NCBI GenBank assembly: GCA_943704425.1
Contig: CALSCP010001997.1
Location: 1 to 36,102, forward strand
Length of the DNA stretch: 36,102 nt
Source: Ministeria vibrans ATCC 50519
Taxonomy: Eukaryota > Opisthokonta > Filasterea
Direction of reading: 5' to 3'
Below, piece after piece: positions 25,344 to 36,102 of the stretch; positions within the stretch are counted from its first letter, which is position 1; each line of letters opens with the position of its first letter. The notes beneath the pieces were generated by a model. It searched no databases and had not been told where the DNA came from. It saw only the letters and a program-made list of their open reading frames with translations. Position numbers and translations under genes: made by a program.

Positions 25344-26316
25344 GTTGCGTTCCCTTTCACTTACCTGCAATTCGGGTGCATCAAGAACCTTGCAAGGCAC
25401 TTTGCTAATCTTTCTCATTTGTTTGCGTGGCGACAGTAGCATGCGTTCACTCTGAGACGAGACAGGTGAAAGAGCATACGGCGAGGGAGCGCCACCGTCT
25501 GCCGTTGTCGGAGCGATGACGGCTGTGGCGAGTTTGCGGGCGCTCGTTCCAGACTCAAGGCCTGCTTGCATCATAGCAAATCCTGCCATGGGGGAGAGCG
25601 AAGAGACAGCCTCGGACGAGAGAGCCAAGGAGGTACTGGGCGAGGCAGTGGTAGAGGTAGGGCCAGCCCGACGGAAAGACGAGCCGGTGGCAGATGAGGT
25701 TGGCGACAGATTTCGCAAAGGTGAGGAGAATTTGAGGATGCTGCGGTTTGGCCGAGTGGCCGAGAGGAGCGCATCGGCATCACTATCGCTATCCATCAGA
25801 CTCGGAGGCATTTGTTCGACTCCGGCGCCCAGCATTTCGTTTCGAAGTAACTGCGAATGTGTCGACCTTCCAACATCTTCGGGAATCACACTAGGAGAGC
25901 CTTCAGAGCCAGCTGCAGCAGCTGTCCGCCCTTTGATCGCCTCAGATTCACTGTCACGTAATGTGTAGCCCGTTTCCCAGTCGCTTGAAACGCGTGATGG
26001 GATGAATCTAAGGGTACAAAGGGTAACATATAATTTTTTTTTTGAAACATGAACTTTCGGGTCGACACAATTGTTCAAAATGACGACGACCAAGACGGGC
26101 GGAGGACACGTACCTGTCGCTGTAAGTGGCGCTGTGACGGGGAGAGGAGGAGGAGGATGCGGAGGAAGGCGCGGCTGAGACACCAGAGAGGGCCAGCGAG
26201 TGAACTGGCGAAACGGTATTGGCTTGGAGCCGCGCTGTGACCGCTGCCGGTCGACGGGGTGTCGTGACACGTCGGCTCGGTGATCCAGAGAGCCTCTCCT
26301 CGTACTCGGCATCCAT
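24148..26316 (-). CDS. Cdh1/Fizzy-related WD40 activator of the APC/C
   Basis: Complete five-exon gene on the minus strand: 26114-26316, 25365-26007, 24620-25267, 24362-24492, 24148-24295; 590 aa. Cdc20/Cdh1 proteins recruit substrates to the anaphase-promoting complex. The C-box DRFIPSR (about 67-73) spans the first intron; the FIPSR form and the downstream [20 protein letters not shown] favour Cdh1/Fizzy-related over Cdc20. Seven WD40 blades follow ([91 protein letters not shown]). The protein ends in Ile-Arg, the IR tail that docks on APC3. The Ser/Pro-rich N-terminal half has many SP/TP sites, consistent with CDK control, which is known for Cdh1. Start chosen at the first ATG in frame (MDAEYEERL). 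It is convergent with the FYVE gene and diverges from the anoctamin gene. Confidence 0.95.
25310..25340. repeat. Poly(A) tract in a Cdh1 intron
   Basis: 31-nt A run on the + strand in the intron 25268-25364; a U tract in the minus-strand transcript. Confidence 0.9.
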
Positions 26317-26651
26317 GACGCGAACGTTGGAATAAATTTGCGACAACAGTGACAATGATAATTTTTAGTACGAGGATAATCACACAAATTGAGTATTCAT
26401 CAAACTCAAAAATAGGAATTCAAAAAGAACGACTGTGGGTGTCCGCAATAGACCGTGATCATTCGTCTTGTACCAATCTTCACTCCTCTCCTTTGTTTCC
26501 CCCCCGTGCCTTTCCGCTCTGAACGCCGCTTGCATTGGACTCGGGCGATTGAAGAGAGAGCAACATTTCATTCTCACAGCAAAATTTTACCTCTGGCTCT
26601 AAGCCTGTCCTAATCCTCAACCCAGTCAACGACACCGGCCAGAACTCGACC
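26317..26651. promoter_or_regulatory. Shared upstream region of divergent Cdh1 and anoctamin genes
   Basis: 335 nt between divergent ATG codons. AT-rich at the left (AATGATAATTTTTAGTACG at about 26353-26372), more GC-rich towards the anoctamin start. No coding exon or RNA gene found. Promoter role is inferred from position. Confidence 0.45.
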
Positions 26652-26696
26652 ATGTCTGAATCTGTACGTCGCCAACCAGCGCTTAATCGTTTTACG

Positions 26697-26729
<33 letters not shown>

Positions 26730-29700
26730 GTGCGTTCGTCACTCTCCTCTTCTGATTTTTCCGGTTTCCGCTCACCTCTCCTCTCCAATCTCTTCCCATC
26801 AGGGCGATGAGTTTACGGGAGATCCCATGTCTGCGTTTGACGGTACGTTGCGGTGGCTGTTGGTTCAGGAGAGAGCTCAGTTTTGCAAAACACTGTGCAA
26901 CGTCCCATTTTCTCTTTTTATTCTTCGTTTTGGTCAAAACTTTGGATTTGGACTCAAGTTAGATCTCCAGCCGTGGGCATACGCTCTCCTTTGTTCTGGA
27001 AACAGCAGAGGATGCCTCTTCGGGCGCCCCTGGCCGTAGATCGGCTGCACTCGTCGTGTCAACACACCCACCCCCCACATACTTTTTCTTCACAGTTGTG
27101 TCCCTTTCTCTCGCGAATCCTCCCCGCATTTTCATCCCCATTGCACCGCAGCGGGCATCTACCCACCGCGGCAGCCCCTGAGCCTGTGCGAATGGGGCTC
27201 CATCGCCGATGGTTTCCCGCCGCCGCTGTTTTTGACGTGTTTGCTCACCGCTCCCGATTCTCCTCTTTGCGACCGTCTGTAGACGGAGATGACAGCTCTG
27301 CGCCTCGCTCACGCCCGGCCTCGATGACAGCGGACGCGTTGCTGCACACGACAAGCGCTGTCGCCTTTGGCGAGTCGAGTGGTACGACAGATCTTATTTT
27401 TTTTTTTTTTTTTTTTTTTTTAGCTTGTTTATTTTAATTCCCTCTTTGACAGATTTCGTTGCGGATCCGTCGGACATCGAGCTGGTGTCGAAGAATAGCA
27501 AGAAGTCTACGGCGGGTGTCCCCGACGACGACTTCATGCCGGCTCCTGGCTCGCGCATCAAGAGTGAGCCGCTGGGCGATCGCAAGGTGGACTATGTCGT
27601 TGCCTGGTCCAAGAACGAGAAGGAGGACGCTCGCGAGATGGCCTCTGCCATGCGTCAACGTTTCCTCGAGACTTGCCAAGACAAAGGTACGAGTCCAAAA
27701 ACAAACATCTGACTAAAACGTCCGCGACATGTGTTTAGGTGTCATTCTCGAGTACGATACGGACCAGGACGACGCCGTGTTTGTCAAAATGCACGTCACA
27801 TTCCGTCGTCTTTGCATTGCTGCACAGCAGAACCATTTCCGAATGCCCCTCAAGGTATGATAAACGAGTCATTATCAATCCATACAGACTCCTCTGCACA
27901 CAACGAAACGCTCACTCACTACCGCCGAAAACAAAACAACTTTCGTTTCATTCAGCCACCGGAGCAAGCAAAGAACTTTGGCACGCACCAGAAGAAAGAA
28001 TCCCACAAGTGCGTCAAGGCGCTTGCGACGTGCTGTACACCCAGTGTCGATCTCACCGAAGACGAAGGTGTTTTCTGGGCGCCCTTCTCTGTGGCGCAGA
28101 GACACCGCTTCCTCAATGTCGAAGATACCTTAAACTTCTTCTCCACCTCCCAGCGAAGTCTTTTGGTACTCGCAAACGAAAGAACTAAATACTCTTGCGT
28201 GTCGTTTCTAACGTGCCTCGTTTTCTCAGACGTACTACATTCTGAACCACATTCCGTGGGGTGAGGCGTCGCAAGTGGGTATTCCATCACTGCTGCAGGC
28301 CAATGGTTTCACGGCTTGCTACCCGCCTCATGACGGTCCCGCCGATACCTCCTATGGCGTGCGCCTCTACGACAACGACCGTCTCACCCTCGCCACGACC
28401 TGGGCCAAATTCAGCAAGATGTTCAAGTACCAGCCCTTTGAGCTCATCCGCGACTACTTTGGCGAAAAGATTGGCTTCTACTTTGTCTGGCTCGGTTTTT
28501 ACACCCGTTGGCTTATCCCCGCCGCTATTGCTGGCTTCATCGTCTTCATCTACGGTGTCTCCATTTTTTCTGACTACGTTCCTGCGTACGTTTGCTTTGT
28601 GTTTGTTTTATTTTGCTTATTCAAATATTCTCTGTGCTTAGTGAGGAGGTTTGCTCCTCAAACTACACTATCTGTGCCCCGTGCGATTCCTGTCTCAAGT
28701 TCAATCTAAGTGTAAGTCTCGTTCTAGCACTGTGCCTATCAATTTTTTTTTGTCACTTGTCTTTTTAACTGCTTTCTGTTGCACACTACTTTGTGTTCAT
28801 TCTTCTTTTTCTCTTCTTGACACATACGCTTCGCTTTGAATAGGAAACATGCAATGCCTACAAAATAGCAGCACTATTCGACAATGCCATGACCATCCCC
28901 TTTGCCATTTTTATGTCTCTTTGGGGTATGCAATACTACGATTTGACAAAGAGGCCCTTTCTCTCTCTCCGTATTGGAACCACTCACACACACACACAAT
29001 TATTTATTTATAGCTACTTTCTTTCACGAGTTCTGGAAGCGACAGAGCTCCGTTGTTGCGTTTGAATGGGACACAAGGGGCATTGAGGAAGAGGAGAAGC
29101 CGCGTCCGCAGTTCCAGCCCACTGACCGTCGTGTGTCGCCCATCACGGGTGAAATGGAAGATTATTACCCCAAGAAGAAGTTTCTCCTTCGCGTTGCCAC
29201 GTCCATGTCCGTTCTCATCATGATGGTACCCAATTAGAATGTGTTTAGTCGGTGACTTTTTTTTTTTGGGATTTCTCAGACTTACCCTTTCCTCCTTAGT
29301 TGATGGTTGTCATCATTGTTGTAATCGCTGTCATCATCTATCGTCTTGCCATCCGTGTGCTTCTCTACGAGGCAGATCCCGATGGGCTTGTGGGCCAGAA
29401 CTCGCCTATCATCACGTCTATCACTGCAGCCATTATCAACTTGGTGTTCATTCTCATTCTCAACATTGTCTACCGCAAGATGGCTTTCAAGCTCAACGAT
29501 TGGGGTATCAGTGATTAATAATTCAATGTAACTTTTTTTACTGTGCGCTTCCTGTAGAAAACCATCGCACGGAAACCGAGTGGGAAGACAACCTCATCTT
29601 CAAAGTGTACCTCTTCCAGTTTGTCAACACCGTAAGTGTTTTATAATGATAATAATTAATAATTATTATTATTAATTTTATGTTATTATAACTTCTTATT

Positions 29701-31032
29701 ATTGATATTCTTTGCTTGTTTTTTTCTTCATTTTAGTACGCAAGCATTGCCTACATTGCGTTTTTTAAGGGCAAGTTTATTGGCTCGCCCAACCAATGGG
29801 ACAACATTCTTGGTGTGCGTCTTTCGCAATGTCCCCCTCAAGGGTATGTGACAGTATCTTTTGGTGTGTACGCAGATTACTCATCGTTGTGTGCTGGTAG
29901 ATGCATGACGGAACTCGCTATTCAGCTTGCCATTGTCATGGTGGGCAAGCAAGTCATTGGCAACATTGTCGAAATGGTCATTCCGTAAGAAATGTGATTG
30001 TGCACAGCTATTTAGTTTTCCTCTTTCTCATCGACGAATGTGTTAGTGCTCTGAAGAAGTGTTGCAAGAAGCGTGATTTGGGCGTCGCTGATGCTAACGA
30101 TGCGGGTCAGTACGAGCGTGACTACGGTCTTCTTGAGTTCTCCGGTCTCTTTGGCGAGTACCTTGAAATGAGTACGTAGAAAAAAAAAACGTTCTCTCGC
30201 ACCGTTGCTCACTTCTTCCTCTCACTATTTTTCTTTTTGTGCTCGCAGTTTTGCAGCTGGGATTCATCACACTGTTCGTCGCTGCGTTTCCTCTTGCGCC
30301 TCTGTTTGCGCTGCTCAACAACCTCTTTGAGATTCGTCTTGATGCCAAGAAACTTATCTTCCAGGAGCGTCGTCCGCCAGCTCTGCGTGCCGAAGATGTT
30401 GGTAATGCCATCTCGCTCCTTTTTTTTCGTTTGTGTTTCATGAAATTAAAATGTTTTGTATGAAGGCACTTGGGAGCACATTATTGCTGCACTGGGTGTC
30501 ATGGCGGTCATCACGAACGCTTTTATCATTGGCTTCACTTCTGAGGTCATTGATCGAATTCTTTACGAAGACAAATATGGCTCGCTCAATGGTACGCCAC
30601 AAAACACGTATTATGAGTTTTTGTAAATGTTTTTTTAATGACTGGATTGCTATTGTTGTGCAGGCTACATTGAGCACCAGTTTGCATTCTCGCCTCTCGA
30701 CTGCGCGACACAACCCACGACGCGCAACTGCGACTGCTACTACAAAGGCTACCGCGATAGCGCCGGAAACTACTCTTCCTACCACTACGAGCTGCTCGCT
30801 GCCCGTCTGGGCTTCATTGTCGTCTTTGAACACGTCATCTTCCTTCTCAAGGCCTTTGTTGCCTTCCTTGTGCCCGTACGTTGCATGTACCGTGAATTTT
30901 GTTCTCATGGCATGTTCTTTGTAGGATGTACCCTCAAGCGTTCAACGTGCCATTTTGCGCGAAGAGTACATGGGTGATCTTGCACTTGGTGTCACGTACG
31001 ACTCGGACGCCGAAGATATTGAAGATTTTTAG
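26652..31032 (+). CDS. Anoctamin / TMEM16 family Ca2+-dependent channel or lipid scramblase
   Basis: Twenty-exon model: 26652-26663, 26803-26842, 27009-27035, 27283-27381, 27453-27686, 27739-27854, 27956-28165, 28230-28585, 28642-28711, 28844-28925, 29014-29225, 29300-29504, 29558-29631, 29737-29843, 29901-29984, 30047-30171, 30249-30401, 30466-30591, 30664-30875, 30925-31032; 883 aa. The cytosolic dimerisation domain starts at [19 protein letters not shown]. The membrane part begins with [20 protein letters not shown] and holds the family motifs [15 protein letters not shown] and [20 protein letters not shown]. Calcium ligands are visible: EYLE (about 680-683) and E712/D716 in EIRLD, spaced as in ANO1; the TM6 pair reads Gly-Asn instead of Asn-Asn before E639. 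Whether it conducts chloride or scrambles lipids cannot be told. All phases agree. The first four small exons, encoding about 59 residues of variable tail, are least certain; an additional exon between 27036 and 27282 is possible. Confidence 0.92.
26697..26725. repeat. Poly(T) tract in anoctamin intron 1
   Basis: 29-nt T run between the donor at 26664 and the acceptor at 26802. A similar run (27397-27421) sits in intron 4 upstream of the acceptor at 27452. Confidence 0.9.
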
Positions 31033-31040
31033 AGAGTTAT

Positions 31041-31154
<114 letters not shown>

Positions 31155-31207
31155 ATTGAGAGGAAGAGCGATAGATACAACACAATTTTTAACCAATACC
31201 CAGACAT

Positions 31208-31275
31208 ATTAATAATAATAATAATAATAAATTAGTATAATAATTATTATTAATATAGTTTTATTATTAGTATTA

Positions 31276-31310
<35 letters not shown>

Positions 31311-31375
31311 TTTATTATTGTTATTTTTATTATTATTTTTTTTATTATTGTTATTATTATTCTCCATTAATAATT
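31208..31375. repeat. AT-rich TAA/TTA repeat region between convergent genes
   Basis: Imperfect TAATAATAA then ATTATTATT arrays between the anoctamin stop (31032) and the NAD synthetase stop (31420). TAA and TTA runs on the same strand can fold back on each other. Nothing coding in this 387-nt interval; both 3' UTRs and poly(A) sites must lie here. Confidence 0.9.
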
Positions 31376-31419
31376 ATTCCATTTCTTTTTTTGTTTATTT
31401 AAATCGTTTTCTCTTTGAA

Positions 31420-32637
31420 TCACTGGTCGCGGTATCGCTTACAGGATGGCTGGGGCGGTGCACTGTGAGACTCAGTATGCTCTGACGGCTGTGCGGCCTG
31501 AGCCACAGTCGCATTGATCTTGTTGAACTGCCACGGCCAGCGGGTGTTCATGAGGAAGGGTCGCAGGTCAAAGCGGTTGTCGTCGTTGCCGTATGCCTCG
31601 GCATGGTACGACGGCGTCAGCGTCGTCATTTTGTGTCGATTGATGGCGTATCGTCGGAAAAAGTGCTGCACCTACACGAATCAAGTGTGGAATAGTGCAA
31701 AAATGGATTAGAAATAATTTTCCATGCACTATTTGGGTACCTTTTCGGCGATAACGGAGGGCGAGAGAGAGTCGCGCCAGCGCGAGCATAGCGACACAAA
31801 CATCGAGTAAGGACCCATGCGTTCAATCTTGCGCAGACGACCAAAGAGCGACAGTTCCTGATACGTCATGCCCATGTCCTCTTCGTCCGTCTGCACATGC
31901 TCGTCTGTGGTTGGCTCAAGCTCCGCTGTTGGTGGTGCCGCAAGAAACTACAAAAGCAAGAAAAAACAAAACAAAAACACAAAAGCAAGTCAACTATCGC
32001 ACTGGTGGGTGTCTTTGTAGTGTTTGCGTATGTGTTTTGATATGCTCTTGTGCATTACCTCGTCGAGTAACGGAAATTTGAGGACTTGTGCTGTGTGTTC
32101 GATAAAGGCAAACAAGTCGCTTTTGGAGAGTCCTCCAATGGGGTTGAGGTCGGCACTGGAACAGTCATACTTGGTGAGATAGCCACAGAGACTCTCGTCC
32201 ATGTTGGCCGAGCCCAGTACCAGTAGAGAGCGCGACGTGGTACGCGAGTTGACCAATTGAGCAAATAGATAGGCAACGACCATGCGGCAGCGTGCCTAGA
32301 CAGCAAAGAGCAGACGATGACTTTGACGAAAAAGAAAGTACAATTGGTACCTGCACATTCTGAAGGGCAAGATTCTCGGCGTCCGAGGTGCCTCCAAGCG
32401 CCTTGAATTTGGGCACAATGCCTGTGGCGGCTGTGATGACTGACACAATCGCCGATACGGCCGTGTCAATGACCACGCTGTGGTGACGGGCACCCAGAGT
32501 CTGCGCAAGCTGACGTGCTCGCTCCCGCGTGGCCTCACCGCTGTTCTCCGTCGCCATGTACGCCGTGAATAGCAGATGACTAAGGGCAAGAAGTGGACAA
32601 ATGAGAGGTACGCGTGCGTGTATGTGTATATGTATGC

Positions 32638-32679
<42 letters not shown>

Positions 32680-34862
32680 ATGAGTGTTGTGTGCTCACCT
32701 GCAAAGGTCTTGAGGAGATGATGGGACATATTCGGGAAGTCCAGTGATGGTTTGAACGTCGCTCAAGGCAGTTTCATCTGTGTGTAGAAATATAATCGAG
32801 AGTAAATGACTATACGATTATGTATTCGCGTACTGCCCGACTTGATCGCGTCACACACCATACGACACATGTGGAAGACGATGCATGCAGTTGCGCAGCT
32901 GTCGACCCCTAAAACAACGTCCGTATTTGAGTCATTGCTTGCTTGACATTGTGTGTGTGTGTGTGTGTGTGTGTTTTATTTATTTATTTTTTTTATTTTT
33001 TAGTATTACCGCCGCTGAGAGGGAGAAAGAAGCCGGAGAGACGCGAGCGACGAAGGTAGTCCCAGAGCCACAAAGCAGGACCCATGCTTGAAAAGGCTTG
33101 TAAGCAGAAAGCACAGTAGAGTAGATGAGATGAGAAGCAAGAAACTCACCTGATCTCAGCGGGAGCCGAGTGGAAGAAAGGCTCAATGGGACGTGTGGGG
33201 AAGGGCAGGAAGAGCGAGGAGCAAACTACGAAGGAACAAGGAAGAACCATCAATGCGGTTACGGTAAGAGGTATTGTAAATACGTCCGAGGAATTGGTCG
33301 TGGTGGACTCGCGGGAGTTGTTTGCTGTGTGTGTGAAGGGACGCAGCCTGCACACCCGCACTGATTTGACTGCCACGGTACGACCTAGGGAGACACAGGG
33401 GGGCAAACAGAGATAGAGATCGAGACAGAGAAAATAAATAGGGAGTGAGTGCGTATGGTTTGCTGCACCCCAGAATTCTGACCGGACTGCGTCAAGGTCG
33501 ACAATGGCCGAGATGACTTCGCACTCAGTCACACAAAACTGGCGGCCTTGAGCCACGACACTGCCGTTGACGGCAATGAGACAGCACCCGTCGTAGTACA
33601 CCCGCTCTCCATCGCATCCTTTGCAGTTGGCGTACAAGTACACACCACCACACTATAAATACAGAGAGTTCAACTTTCAACTACACATACACACATACAC
33701 ACAACGACAAGGGAAAAGGTACTTTAGCAGTGGCTGAGCGCAGCAAATCCACTCGGTAGTGCAGCTTGCGCAGTTCGTGATGACTTGCACTTCCATTGCT
33801 GATAATCTCAACTCCTCCAAGTGCCATGCCAATGTGTGGGCTAACCATAGAGATGAGAGGGAGAGAAAAAAAGAGAGAGAAAGAGAGGTAAGTCCGTGGT
33901 CGATTGTGCATGTGGACAGGATCCAGGCCTTACCTTTCGGGAGTGAAGAGCTCTTCGCACGTCTCTGAGCCGATGCACGTGTCGCGCGTTTGCAACACGC
34001 AGTCGCCAAAGGGAACATGTACCTGAACCAAAGTTGACCTCGGCACGTCAATAACATCATTCGAAATGCAAACTTTACCTGTCCTGCGATCGATTGGATA
34101 AATGGTGGCAGAATGGTCTCTTCTGACTCGCTACAGATAAAAACAACAAGATCAGTGCCAGTGATACATGCAAAGCGCGTACCCCCTTCGCATCCAAGGG
34201 ATAAACCAGCGCGACTCGCGGTAGTTGCCTATATATGAACCACAATTAGTGCACTCGCTTGAGCGCGGAGGAGTGACCTACCGCCCATCGCCATGCACAT
34301 TTTGGGGCGAATCAGAAGAATCTTGTTGTCGCTGATGAGCACACGGCAATTGTACCGGACATTTTGATGCATAACAGGCCTACAGACAGCGGACGAATGC
34401 ACCGGCGGCGCAGCTCAGCCACGAGAAGAGTCTCTCTCGGGATGTGCTTACATGCCAATGTCGCAGATCATGCCCTCGGCTACGCGGTCGCGTAGCAGCT
34501 TCGCCATGACCTCCCATGCGTGAAGAAGAGTGTCGTTTTCGAAGAAGAAGTCGCCGCAGCCGTAGCCTGTAATCTGAGGATGGGCTGTGAGTGACTGCTG
34601 CAGTTCACGTCAAACCCGAAATACCTCCAACTCCGGTCCAAGACGGTACGACGCGCCAAGTTTTCGTGACTCAAGAATACCTATTCGCATGTGTGAGTCG
34701 CTGGGCGAGGCAGGCGCAGCGCGGTGCAACCGAGACGATGTGTGCATGATCGACAGATCAGCGGAACTGTTTACTTTGACGGATGAGTCGTTCGTTGTGC
34801 TCAAAGTCCATAGCGAACTGGTTGAGGCTGCAAACCGACACGGTCACAAGTGAAGATGCCAT
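31420..34862 (-). CDS. NADSYN1: Glutamine-dependent NAD+ synthetase
   Basis: Complete 18-exon gene on the minus strand: 34775-34862, 34625-34680, 34452-34573, 34282-34379, 34183-34228, 34079-34130, 33934-34022, 33723-33840, 33483-33652, 33284-33384, 33150-33225, 33010-33086, 32834-32908, 32699-32777, 32351-32579, 32059-32295, 31741-31947, 31420-31671; 723 aa, as in other eukaryotes. It makes NAD+ from deamido-NAD+, ATP and glutamine. The N-terminal nitrilase-type glutaminase has its triad in place: E46 (GPELE), K115 (RPKMC) and C176 (GSETCEEL). The C-terminal synthetase has the ATP-pyrophosphatase loop LSGGVDS (about 362-368) and conserved blocks [53 protein letters not shown] and WPWQF. All phases agree, including one AAG acceptor (33087-33089). 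The first ATG fits the family N-terminus ([16 protein letters not shown]). The enzyme is cytosolic; no targeting peptide is seen. Confidence 0.96.
32642..32680. repeat. (TA)n/(TG)n microsatellite in NADSYN intron
   Basis: GTATATATA...TATGTGTGTG in the intron 32580-32698. A GT repeat of about 24 nt is at 32950-32974 in the intron 32909-33009. Confidence 0.9.
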
Positions 34863-35230
34863 ATTAAGTACTCGGGGGACAAGAAATAAAAATATTAATT
34901 CTAAATGTGAAATTGTGAATAATTGTTATTGAATTATTATGGGATTTTGATTTCTTTTGTTTTGTAATACAGGCACAATTAATTATTAAAATTGATAGTC
35001 TTTTTATTGGTGCTATTATCAGTGATATGACTGATATCACAACCAAAATTCTTAGAAGAGGAGCACATAATTATACATAATTATAATTATGTACTCCTCG
35101 TAATTATTATATTAATTTCAATTTTCAACTATAAACAAAAATGGACAAATACAAACAGCTATTTAGTTATTTGTTAACATTTGCGATCCTGAACCTTTTC
35201 CAAACAACGATGTCTGTGCTCTCTGTTCAT
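34863..35230. other. AT-rich intergenic region with two hairpins
   Basis: 368 nt between the NAD synthetase start codon and the stop codon of the next minus-strand gene; it holds the NADSYN promoter and the 3' UTR of the hydroxylase gene. Strongly AT-rich (34886-35150). Two inverted repeats: GTGATAT/ATATCAC (35022-35040, 5-nt loop) and a 17-bp stem at 35058-35099. No protein-coding exon seen; the short open stretch near 35141 has no family resemblance. Confidence 0.6.
35058..35099. other. 17-bp inverted repeat (hairpin), 8-nt loop
   Basis: Left arm 35058-35074 (GAGGAGCACATAATTAT) pairs with right arm 35083-35099 (ATAATTATGTACTCCTC) with a single C/A mismatch; the loop is 35075-35082. It lies about 125 nt downstream of the hydroxylase stop (minus strand). 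It could be a 3'-UTR structure, a relic of a small inverted-repeat element, or chance in AT-rich DNA; the GAGGAG/CTCCTC ends make chance less likely. Confidence 0.75.
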
Positions 35231-35956
35231 TTAATCGTTCTTCTCATCTTTGGGCAGCACAGCGCGCGCGGCGTTGACTCCAGGCCAGTAGCGAGTGTCG
35301 CAAATGTAATCCCACCAGCCCCAGTAGAGACCAAAGTTGTACGCCTTGAAGTGGTGGTGTCCCTGCACATGGTTGTTGAGGTCTCCGGCGCGTCCGTCAT
35401 GCGCTGCAATGGCAAAAACGGACGTGAGGAAGCCAAACATCCCCGCGACTGCTTGAGGCTGCAACGCAAGACAAGTGCAGTGAGGGTGTGTGTGTTGCGT
35501 GGTTGTTGAGCCAGCACGTAGCTCAATTTGGCAGAGAACTGGTTTACCATAGGGCATATCAAGAGTGCGGTGACGTGTGGCAGTGGACCCTGAAATACTG
35601 CTTCAATGGGATGCACTGCAATCAAAATGCGAATGTCATAAGTATATAATAATGTAGATTGAGCTGTTTCGCCGCACCTGCATCCTGACAAAAGGCCGTG
35701 GGGTTCAGGAATTGGTGGTGATGGCGATGAATGTGCCACCTGTATAGATGACGGAAAAAAAGGGGGGTAGGATTCGTATAGGCGACAACATAGAATGAAT
35801 GACACGTACCAAAAGTTGAATGGTTTGGTAATGTGAAGAAACCTGACAGAGAACACACACACACACATTGTTAAAAAAAGAGAAGAACGAGACATGCCGG
35901 TTGTTTAGGATATATTGCATGCATACCGATGGCTCCAGTAGAAGAATGTGTCCATC
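35231..35956 (-). CDS. Fatty acid hydroxylase / sterol desaturase superfamily protein, C-terminal part
   Basis: Five 3' exons on the minus strand: 35927-35956, 35810-35842, 35678-35739, 35548-35615, 35231-35458, encoding about 140 C-terminal residues; upstream exons lie beyond the right edge. The di-iron His boxes of this membrane oxygenase superfamily are visible: the first in FYWSHRFLH (HX3H), which straddles an intron; the second in WHIHRHHHQFLNPTAF; the third in NNHVQGHHHFKAYNFGLYWGWWD. VHPIEAVFQGPLPHVTALL matches the helix between boxes 2 and 3, where sterol C-5 desaturases and C-4 methyl oxidases have HPxE. The protein should sit in the ER membrane and act on a sterol or fatty acyl substrate; which one cannot be told. 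All phases agree. The N-terminal half is missing because the window ends, not because the gene is broken. Confidence 0.92.
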
Positions 35957-35986
35957 CTACGGGTCGGAGTTAACACATTTCAAAGG

Positions 35987-36076
<90 letters not shown>

Positions 36077-36102
36077 GGAGAAAGAAACAAAGTGATAGAG
36101 AA
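35987..36102. repeat. (GA)n array ending in the intronic minisatellite core
   Basis: About 87 nt of perfect GA repeat (35987-36073), then a unit containing GGAGGGAGAAAGAAACAAAG and GTGATAGAGAA, matching 9568-9592 and the complement of the 16191-16408 repeat. It is in the intron upstream of the acceptor at 35957-35959 of the hydroxylase gene, and continues past the window edge. Confidence 0.93.

Noticed and set aside
35141-35509. Plus-strand 122-codon open frame
   Set aside because: Mostly antisense to the last hydroxylase exon; the part before it lies in AT-rich DNA with no family resemblance.

Overview
The window is a gene-dense piece of an intron-rich eukaryotic nuclear genome. All gene models use the standard code and spliceosomal introns, mostly 50-250 nt, AT-rich, ending in TAG or CAG. 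Several families (SERINC, anoctamin, RhoGAP with FAM13-type repeats, FYVE/coiled-coil protein, kinesin-3 with FHA, Cdh1, glutamine-dependent NAD synthetase) are typical of Amoebozoa, Holozoa and related unicellular eukaryotes. Coding exons are moderately GC-rich; introns carry TAA/TTA, CA, GA and TA microsatellites. A free-living amoeboid or unicellular relative of animals is my best guess, but the sequence alone does not fix the lineage.

Layout, left to right: (1) last exon of UDP-glucose pyrophosphorylase (+); (2) SERINC membrane protein (-); (3) kinesin-13 microtubule depolymerase (+); (4) RhoGAP with three C-terminal FAM13-like repeats (+); (5) an unrecognised two-pass membrane protein with a Cys-containing loop domain and a Gly/Pro-rich tail (-); (6) a 1,936-aa kinesin-3 with FHA and KIF13/KIF1-type tail domains (-); (7) a long coiled-coil protein with a C-terminal FYVE finger (+); (8) Cdh1/Fizzy-related APC/C activator (-); (9) 20-exon anoctamin/TMEM16 (+); (10) 18-exon glutamine-dependent NAD+ synthetase (-); (11) 3' part of a fatty-acid-hydroxylase/sterol-desaturase family gene (-), running off the right edge. 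I rebuilt ten genes exon by exon; every splice junction was checked for reading phase, and each complete model adds up to a whole number of codons.

Functionally the window holds a cytoskeleton/membrane-traffic set (two kinesins, a RhoGAP, a FYVE protein, SERINC, anoctamin) plus a cell-cycle regulator and two metabolic enzymes. There is no operon. Three divergent pairs share short upstream regions (336, 151 and 335 nt); the tightest couples the kinesin-3 and the FYVE protein, both plausibly endosomal.

Most noteworthy: the unrecognised two-pass membrane protein; a GA-rich minisatellite family with a shared core found in introns of four different genes; the RhoGAP-FAM13 repeat architecture; a kinesin-3 FHA domain split by an insert of about 85 residues; and an unusual frequency of GTAC 5' splice sites. 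I saw no prokaryote-type defence system, CRISPR array, tRNA or rRNA.
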